From: Caprella mutica
Taxonomy: Eukaryota > Arthropoda > Malacostraca > Amphipoda > Caprellidae
Reading direction: 5' to 3'
Length of the DNA: 64,000 bases
NCBI GenBank assembly: GCA_947561585.1
Contig: CANNZV010000874.1
Span: 62,001 to 126,000 of the forward strand
Shown here: piece by piece, positions 57,260 through 64,000 of the stretch
Numbering within the stretch: the stretch's first letter is position 1
How the letters are laid out: every line of letters begins with the position of its first letter
The notes under the pieces: model-generated
The model's input: only the letters and a program-made list of their open reading frames with translations
Database searches by the model: none
What the model was told of the DNA's origin: nothing
Made by a program: the position numbers and the translations under genes

Positions 57260-58030
57260 AATTTAGTGGGAACGATGTATTGAGTTCAAACAACTTTCCC
57301 AAGAGTTAGTTACAATTATTAGGTTGATTATAACGATGCTAAAATCGGTTGCTATATTTATCAAAATACGAGCTCCAACCCAAGCAACCATGACACATTG
57401 TGCCAACATGGACACTAGATGGTTATATGGGCAAGAGATGGCACACTGAAAAGTAAACTAGAAATTGCATGGGGATGATGTGGTTTTCCATTCTCATGGA
57501 ATGTTACTTAGAGGGATGGTTCAATAAGGCGAACATATCCCATAGAATTGTAACATTATCCCAACCTGATTAATATATAGCGTATACATTATATGGCTGA
57601 AATTTGATTAATATATTGGTAATATCTTGAGCCAAAACAGCCCATACATGCTGTCACCATGTTGGCCCATTTTGCAAAAACACACAGTAGCTATACGATT
57701 TGTTAACCTATTGCCCATATGGGCCTCATTAACTTGTGTTGCTTGGGAAGACTACGAAATATGTCTTATCAACAAGAAACAGAGTATTCAAATCCAAATC
57801 AATCTTTCAGAGAATGCAATAAACAATGAGCCAGTTCCAATAAATCTCAGACAGCTTTTCGATCCAAATAACTTAGAATTCATTTAGAGATTGAAATGAA
57901 CTTAACTTATACCAATCTTGTTTAGTATTACAATGTGAAAAGCTATAACAAAAATAATTTGATCCTATACATTGAAGCTAAGGTTTCAGCGAGGTTGAGG
58001 TTTAAACACCTCAACCGGAAACGCCTAATA
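57260..58030 (+). repeat. Repeat segment shared with 23400-24310, containing a MITE
   Basis: Inverted relative to 23400-24310 and matching across the MITE (57379-57747) and beyond both its tips, as far as CTCAACCGGAAACGCC. Right of the MITE a frame reads WEDYEICLINKKQSIQIQIN, and the other copy reads EDFEISLINKKQGIKMQIN. The two therefore share a reading frame, but most differences change the residue. No family was recognised. Confidence 0.65.
57379..57747. mobile_element. MITE with CCCAAGCA tips, copy 2
   Basis: Tips CCCAAGCAACCATGACAC and AACTTGTGTTGCTTGGG. The interior matches 23787-24186 in reverse complement, for example GTTGGCCCATTTTGCAAAAA and ATCCCAACCTGATTAAT. Confidence 0.65.
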
Positions 58031-58034
58031 TTAT

Positions 58035-60295
58035 AGATTCTACGCAATACTGCTCTTGGAATTGATTTTGAGTATAATTTGAAACTTTGCTCATCATACT
58101 AATACCTTATCAAAGATGATCTCTCGCTTAATTTGCGTTCTAAGTAAGATGATATATTTCCTTCCTAGCTAGTTACTGAGATTATTATATTCTACATTTG
58201 TTAATCCTTATTTCCTCCATGACTTGGAGTTTGGTTTAACTCACCCCTCAATGTTAGGCACACTCTACATCTTTTAATAATTCATTAGAATTCAAGAAGG
58301 CAATGCCCGAACACAATTGGATAACTTGTGTTTTGTTAATGTTTTTAACAATTGTAATAGGATGTGTTATAATGGAATCAGCAAATTTTATTATGTAATA
58401 TGATACTTTTTTCAAAAGCACTATCTGCATTCTACAGTGACATTGCAAAAGTTGGGAGCGATTATCTGACGCCTTTTTGTTATATTTCCATAAATAAATG
58501 TTGTGCATTGAAAGGTTGTATATCGCCATGTAATAATTATATTTCAATTTCTAAAATTAGTATATTCGTTAGTATAGTTCATATATATCTTAAAATAATT
58601 TAATATTGCTCATTTACGAATATATTCATACATTTTGTAAACGTCCAAGAAGAGTCAAGGTCATCTATCTGAAAATAATGTAAACAATATAATATCTGTC
58701 AGATAATCACTCATAAAACCTTATTTTCTTTGAAAATACAATGATATCTGCAGAAATATTTTAAGTCAATAACTTTTATGTTCATCCATCATAGTATGTT
58801 AAAATATTTCATGTGAAAAATTGTTTCTCTGCGATGAAGAGGTTTCTATAATAAGACTTCGAGAGAATTAATAAAAAATCAAAATTGTATTGAAAATAGA
58901 ATAGGTCTATGGAGTCATTTTGTCTTTATTTGTATTCCTTAGAAAATAATAACTAAAATATAATATTTTTTACAAAGGTGTACAACTCTGTGACTAACTC
59001 AGGCATTGAATTTCAAACAAACATTAATGAATTTACGTACTACTATCATATACTCGATCAGATCATATAAATATTGATTAAAATGTGTGCGTAGGATAAA
59101 TATATGTTTTTCATTTGCAAGTAATATCGCTCTCCAGGAGATTATCAGAATAACTCATTAGCATAAAAATTGTCTTTCGGGACACAATTGGTGGCCATAT
59201 TATAAATCACCCCAGGCCATTATTGGAAAAAAATGTTCATCATGTAGTGTGCTTAGTGCAATTTCACGATGATTTATTATTCTCAATATTGATTTTATAT
59301 CTAATATCCTTTTACCAATAAAACCTTTTATTTTGAGGTCCGCAAACTATATTCAGGCAAAATAATTTCCGATATGAAAATTGATTTTCGATTGAATAAA
59401 CATTCACAAAATAAGCGATAAATAACCAAATGAATATCACTTTAGGAAACATTCCTCCTATAGCAGAATTATCTGCAGAACTCCAATGGATTTGCCTGAA
59501 AGTACCTAATGAAAAGTGATGGTGAGAATTGACACTAAAATCCTTGTCAAACTAGCGTTCTTTTTTGTACTCGAGTTCAAATGAAGGAAATTTAAAATAT
59601 TAAAATTCGATTATCCCTTCAATCAAATAAGAAATCAATTAATTCAGCTCTAATTTCATACGATCAAACTGAAATATTTTTTTTAAATATTGTATAATAG
59701 AAGGGGTAGATATTATTCACAAAATAATATCTATTATTCTCATTGATGCTAAACTTGTGAGGCAAAAAAACTTTTCTATATATTAAAGAAAATTCATTTA
59801 AAATTCATGAAATAAGATTAATTGCTTAATTAGATTATATAATATCGATCAACACTCTTCTGTGAGAAATGAAAACTGAATTAAAGAAATAATTATAATT
59901 ACCTTCTATAATGTTTTCATATTATTTCTTTTCAATTTAAATGAGTTCTTATGTAGTCCAAATATATTGCTAAAGCTACTTAATTAATTTCTTAATTGCT
60001 TATGCTAATAAAATATAGTTTTTCCTACTAATATAATGTATATAAATTCATTCTTTTCTTATTACGTACATTCCTATATAGGCTACAAGAATTAACTATG
60101 AAAAAGTTATAGTTCTAGAAATTTAACGAATGTTCAATGGCAAGTTATTATTAACTTTCTTTTCTCTGATTCTAGTCTTTATTTTATTTTCCTCAAAGAC
60201 GAAAAAGACTTCTTAGTTAATCTGCAGGTTCTTAGTCTTCGTAAGTCAGTTGATCAAATTAAATAACAATTGCCTTTATAATTCAATAATTACAA
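58035..60295. other. No feature recognised
   Basis: AT-rich. Overlapping 97- and 67-codon frames on opposite strands at 58254-58603 have no recognisable motif and no splice context. Confidence 0.4.
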
Positions 60296-60398
60296 TTAAG
60301 TGGGGTAAATGAAAAACACGGTAACACAATCTAATATAATAAATCAATTGGTTTACACTGTATAAAGTTTGAGTAAAATATCGATTAATTAACTTGTG

Positions 60399-60404
60399 TT
60401 TATT
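60399..60404 (-). terminator. Poly(A) signal AATAAA in the LTR
   Basis: GAAGAAATAAACACAAG on the minus strand, about 195 bases downstream of the predicted start site. It would set the R/U5 boundary a little below. Confidence 0.5.
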
Positions 60405-60593
60405 TCTTCCTTGAACAGTGTTAGTAAGCTTGATTAAGATAAGTCTATCGGCACTTAATTCACTCAGTCACTATTATGGAATGTTATTCAAGAGTTAACT
60501 GATCAAGAGTTCTAGATCGATAGGGCTCGAACACTTTATGTTAGACACACGGTGTACCGGCGAACACGTCAAGGGGTGACGATGAAGGAATAG

Positions 60594-60631
60594 AACTGAA
60601 CAAATGAAATGATTCTCGATTGGGTTTTATA
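60594..60631 (-). promoter_or_regulatory. LTR core promoter: TATA box and TCAGTT initiator
   Basis: The minus strand has CCCTATAAAACCC (TATAAAA at 60631-60625). TTCAGTTC, matching the arthropod initiator TCAGTY, follows about 30 bases downstream (60599-60594). Transcription would start at the A near 60597 and run toward lower coordinates, marking the U3/R boundary. Confidence 0.6.
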
Positions 60632-60901
60632 GGGAGGTTGAAGGCCAAATGCGCCCAGAGTTTTCCCAGGTCTTGGGTGGTAAGTTCGGCTTTATCAAAG
60701 AGTTAAGAACGGCGACATCAAGTTAATAATATAATTGAATTCGTGTTCTTGCATGAGTTTACATGAGTTTGGATCTGAATAACAGAGTCATAAATATGAG
60801 TCGATGTGAATGTTCTCACATGAGTTTGGGACTGAATAACATAACCATAAATATGAGGACTGAATAACATACCCATAAATATGAGTTGGAATTTCCTAAC
60901 A

Positions 60902-60913
60902 CCTCTTCCTTGA
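60902..60913 (-). other. Polypurine tract of the retroelement
   Basis: The minus strand reads TCAAGGAAGAGG immediately before the TG that opens the LTR. A purine run in this place primes plus-strand DNA synthesis in LTR retroelements. Confidence 0.5.
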
Positions 60914-60914
60914 T

Positions 60915-61790
60915 TAGCTATTGAAGAGTAGTACAGGATTATAAAGTTTATAATCTTGTTAAAGATTATAATCTTTATAAAGATTAAAATACTTCTGCGT
61001 ATTAACAATAGATCAGTAAATTAATTAGGTCGATTGTTATAATCAGATCGATTGTTAATATCACTCCCTCCCCCCGTTAATACAGGTCAATTGCAACTAA
61101 GTCTCACATCAAGTGCCATCTCCTAGTTATAAAGTGTTAGTGAACAAATTCTAAGATTAGATTAAAATATAGGGAATATATGTAGTTATATAGAATATAT
61201 AGTAATACCATTACTAAACCCCTACAATCTAACCTTATTTGAAAATATCCTAAGAATTTCTTAAAATTTTTCAAAGTTCGAAACACAAATTATTCTATGA
61301 AAACAAAAGAAAATAAACTATTAATTCATTAATTGTTTTATAGATTCAGAATTTTTAGTTTTAGTATTTGATTTGCTAGTAGATTAGTATTCTCATCATA
61401 GAATTTGAATGTTCAAAAAGTATGGTGACAATACCAATCATGTATCCTACCTTGGTTTACAATCTTAATTCAACTTAGAGTTCAGTTAATATCTCTAAGT
61501 TATCCTATTCATATTCAGAAAATTACATCGAAAATAATCCCATTAAAACTAAAATACAGTTTAAACATTATAGAAGAATATTACATTTAAAATATAATTG
61601 TAATCTTACTTTATGATTCTATAAATTGGAACTTTCGATCCTATTTCATTCAATCCTAAAATTCAAAACATTAAATCTCAAATTAAATAATTAGTTCCAG
61701 AGTTCAAATCGAATAATCCTAAGCATCAAACTCATAATTGTTAATAATTTATTTTAAAATATTTTGAAGAAAAAATCCGGAAATAAAGAT
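60915..61790. other. Spacer between env and LTR; no gene recognised
   Basis: AT-rich sequence with a palindromic TTATAATCTT / AAGATTATAA patch near 60940-60990. No open frame of note on the minus strand. Confidence 0.4.
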
Positions 61791-61795
61791 TTCTA

Positions 61796-61975
61796 TTTCC
61801 CTTTCTTAAACACTTAAATGGAAATGGTTTCCAAGTGAATGTTTAGTCATTGAAAACTTAAATTTAAAATAATAAAACATTTTAATTCTAAAATCAAATG
61901 TTTATGTTTTCATTTCTTAAACACTTAAATGAAATTAGTTTCCAAGTGAATGTCTAGTCGTTGAAAACATAAATT
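61796..61975. repeat. Direct duplication, period 111 bp
   Basis: TTCTTAAACACTTAAATG through TTTCCAAGTGAATGTNTAGTC and TTGAAAAC occurs at 61803 and again at 61914. The two copies are highly similar over about 65 bp. It lies in the spacer between env and LTR. Confidence 0.8.
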
Positions 61976-62209
61976 TATTGTTCTACTTAATTCATATGAT
62001 TCAATTATAAATCGCTATTAATTTTTATTCCTTTCTTTTTTCAAAAGTTGAAGATTATTTAATATTTTACTGCGTTATAATTCTAAATAGTTTATAGCTA
62101 TTTATTAACTACCTATTGTTTCCATTATAACTGTAAATTTAAAATTGATAAAATTGAATAATTTTAATAAAGTGTACTAATTATTAATTAGTGGTGTTCA
62201 ATTAATCTT

Positions 62210-62515
62210 GTGTTGACCCAGTTGTATTGGCCCAATCGTTTCACGATCGTCTCATGGGAACGTCTCATACAAGGTTCTCAACCTTGTCAGTGGCCACATT
62301 GGTATTGGCCTAATCGTCTCATGGGAACGTCTCATACAAGGTTCTCAACCTCGTCAGTGGTCTCGTGGTGGGTTCCCAACCTTGAGAGGGAACTGTTGAC
62401 GTCTCTGGCCATCTCGGTTACTGTCGGCTTAGGTCAGTGATATGAGGGCAAGGTGGATAGACGTGAGTCTCGGATTGAAGTTGTGTTGACTCAGCGGCCC
62501 TCATGGAAAACGTTC
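62210..62515. repeat. GC-richer patch with two ~60 bp direct repeats
   Basis: TATTGGCC-AATCGT, ATGGGAACGTCTCATACAAGG and TTCTCAACCT-GTCAGTGG occur at about 62225-62287 and 62302-62361. A third partial unit (GTGGTGGGTTCCCAACCTTG) follows. The composition differs sharply from the flanks. TGTGTTGACCCAG (62212) and TGTGTTGACTCAG (62484) bracket the patch. It may be a regulatory or untranslated part of the retroelement, or a separate insertion. Confidence 0.6.
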
Positions 62516-62752
62516 ACAAAATAATTGATTAATATTATGAAACAATAAAAACATTATGTAGCTATTACAATCGGATTACTATTTATAGATTTTATAACTT
62601 AAAGTAAAATTCCTCTTAATTTTTTAGTCATTGAGACTGGAATTTACATGTTGGTGGTGCGTAATTTTTTTCTTCATTTAATTATTCAAAATAATAAAAT
62701 AGCAAAATCTCTGTAATTTAAACATCTCCTAGACAACATCGAATTTCGAAAA

Positions 62753-64000
62753 TTATTTGTATGCCTTTAAATGTATTCTATTTTTTCTTTCTTGCACCGT
62801 TGGTGTGGTTGGAACGGATGACAAATTTGGATACATAATATTAGTGTTAGTTCCTGTATTCACAAATTTACGAGAGTCAGTTGATAAGTCGTTCCTTTTC
62901 CTAGTTAGTGAAGAATTTCTAATCGCTTGTCTTACTGATTTAGATCTCTTTCTAATTTTATCATTCACACTAGATCTAATGGAACTTTGTCGTGAGCTTG
63001 GTCTGCTTCGGTCTTGAAATTTGTGCAATTTATTTCGGATTCTTCTGAAACTATTAAGGTTCAAAGAGTCTCTGGGGAACTGAAATCTATCCAAGAACTT
63101 AGATCGTCGTCCTAATTCTACATTGTCCGTTGTATCGTCACTTTTCTTGAATTTCTTCCAATATATCACACCTATTAAAATTGAGTTAATAATTACTATA
63201 ATCAAAATTATTCCGTAAGCCATCGTTGAGTAAATTTGTACTTCGTCTGTTGATAAATTAAAATCTTCAAAAGTGAAAGTTAATGATTCATTAATGGGTA
63301 ACTTCTCTAATTGATTTTTAATGGTCTTATGGAGTGGATTCGTTGTGTTTACGTCAAAAATGGGTAATGAGGTAATGTCGAAAACACTGGTTTGATTATT
63401 TTCTACTAATAAGTCTTCCAATTGTATTTCCTTTTCTAATTTTGCAGGCCATGCTACTCCTGCAGTTTTGATGTCACAAGTATTTGGTACTATGTGTAAT
63501 CCTGTTATCTGTTGTCTAATCTTTCCAGTAGGACAGTCTAGTTCTATGTTCCTACTTACTGTCGTGTAGATTAATCTATGTTGTGGAGTGTCGGTCAAGA
63601 ATATTTCATGAGATATTCCTAGCCTCCGGAAATTGCATAATTTAATTATCTCTGTCGTATTTTCTCTAAAAGCTTCAATTTGACAGGAAGATTCTGTTTT
63701 TTGCCATATAGGCTGATTTTTTATCAATAAATAGTTTTCATCTACAGTCCTTAAATTTTCCTTCTGAGTCACTATGTATGTGGATCCGTCATACAACAAA
63801 ATGTCATTCTCCAAATCTGCTATCATGATCTCGCTTTGTTGAAGTCTGATTGGTAAAGGAATAATTTGAAACGTGTCATAAGTATTTACATGGACTAATG
63901 GAATGATCATAATGTAATGATTTACTCCTACCTTTTTTATTTCAATTAATGGGATAATATCACCTATTGTTTCCCTAGATACTTTATCAATTGGAAATCT
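62753..64000 (-). CDS. env: Errantivirus-like envelope fusion protein, 5' end beyond the window
   Basis: The frame is open from the window edge through 415 residues to a stop at 62753, so the visible start-like Met (63910) is internal. The stretch PIDKVSRETIGDIIPL and the general layout fit the C-terminal part of insect baculovirus-F-like envelope proteins of LTR retroelements. It has four Cys (residues 76, 92, 126 and 145, counting from that Met) and several N-glycosylation sequons (NTT, NQT, NES). A single transmembrane helix lies at about 231-250 (AYGIILIIVIINSILIGVIY), followed by a basic, Ser/Arg-rich tail of about 135 residues. The fusion peptide and cleavage site would lie outside the window. 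The frame is intact here. Confidence 0.75.
   Translation of the reverse strand, partial: RFPIDKVSRETIGDIIPLIEIKKVGVNHYIMIIPLVHVNTYDTFQIIPLPIRLQQSEIMIADLENDILLYDGSTYIVTQKENLRTVDENYLLIKNQPIWQKTESSCQIEAFRENTTEIIKLCNFRRLGISHEIFLTDTPQHRLIYTTVSRNIELDCPTGKIRQQITGLHIVPNTCDIKTAGVAWPAKLEKEIQLEDLLVENNQTSVFDITSLPIFDVNTTNPLHKTIKNQLEKLPINESLTFTFEDFNLSTDEVQIYSTMAYGIILIIVIINSILIGVIYWKKFKKSDDTTDNVELGRRSKFLDRFQFPRDSLNLNSFRRIRNKLHKFQDRSRPSSRQSSIRSSVNDKIRKRSKSVRQAIRNSSLTRKRNDLSTDSRKFVNTGTNTNIMYPNLSSVPTTPTVQERKNRIHLKAYK

Larger units (their letters stand above)
60301..60901 (-). mobile_element. 3' LTR of an env-bearing retroelement
   Basis: On the minus strand the LTR starts TGTTAGGAAATTCC at 60901, directly after a purine tract. 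It carries a U3 with three copies of a 28 bp unit (GACTGAATAACATACCCATAAATATGAG on the plus strand, about 60776-60885), a core promoter, and a poly(A) signal. The inner end is placed at ...CATTTACCCCA (60301) because that gives TG...CA over 601 bp. The end could lie some tens of bases away, since no 5' LTR is in the window to compare. Orientation fits the env gene. Confidence 0.55.

Overview
The window looks like repeat-saturated, AT-rich insect nuclear DNA. Supporting signs are relics of several insect-type Tc1/mariner and piggyBac transposases, a retrotransposon LTR with a TATA box and an arthropod-type TCAGT initiator, and an insect errantivirus-like envelope gene at the right edge. The order of insect cannot be fixed from the sequence. 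A hemipteran is only a guess from the style of the repeats.

Host coding content is very low. The only long open frame is the env-like gene (62753 to the window edge, minus strand). The best host-gene candidate is a pair of exon-like blocks at 11982-12139 and 14461-14605. Both have good splice sites and matching phase, but the first ends in an in-frame TAG, so the gene may be broken or the model wrong. Between them lies a 1.7 kb minisatellite, and just downstream is a 5'-truncated LINE.

Layout, left to right. 0-4 kb: end of a word-tipped element, a dead Tc1 copy whose left arm is an inverted copy of its own 3' end, and a TTAA MITE. 4.9-9.0 kb: a TGACCTTGACC repeat, then a 3 kb long-inverted-repeat element carrying a nested word-tipped element and a tRNA-derived SINE. 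10.3-11.3 kb: two abutting short-word arrays. 12-16.5 kb: candidate gene, minisatellite, LINE 3' end, small MITE, GC-rich island. 17-25 kb: half a palindromic element, a 1.6 kb TA-flanked element, and a repeat segment shared with 57 kb. 25.3-26.3 kb: a complete palindromic word-tipped element. 27-35 kb: small MITEs, another TGACCTTGACC copy, and transposase relics. 35.4-37.2 kb: a piggyBac-like relic and two nested MITEs. 38.9-43.0 kb: a third word-tipped element, then a second long-inverted-repeat element with a fourth word-tipped element nested in it. 45.4-47.6 kb: a palindrome built from a transposase 3' end, a second TTAA MITE and a mariner-type relic. 52.7-56.4 kb: CCCAGCAAACA MITEs, a head-to-head tip hairpin, a tRNA-like SINE head and a large palindrome with a MITE at its centre. 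60.3-64.0 kb: 3' LTR, spacer and env of an LTR retroelement on the minus strand.

The most interesting signal is a set of at least five elements whose tips are tandem arrays of a private 14-16 bp word. Their outer ends are alike (GGT... and ...ACC), and three carry a 9 bp target duplication. Two of them sit inside one arm of a long-inverted-repeat element, and in both cases the other arm still holds the unoccupied site, so the insertion boundaries can be read directly. No computation was run; all alignments were made by eye.
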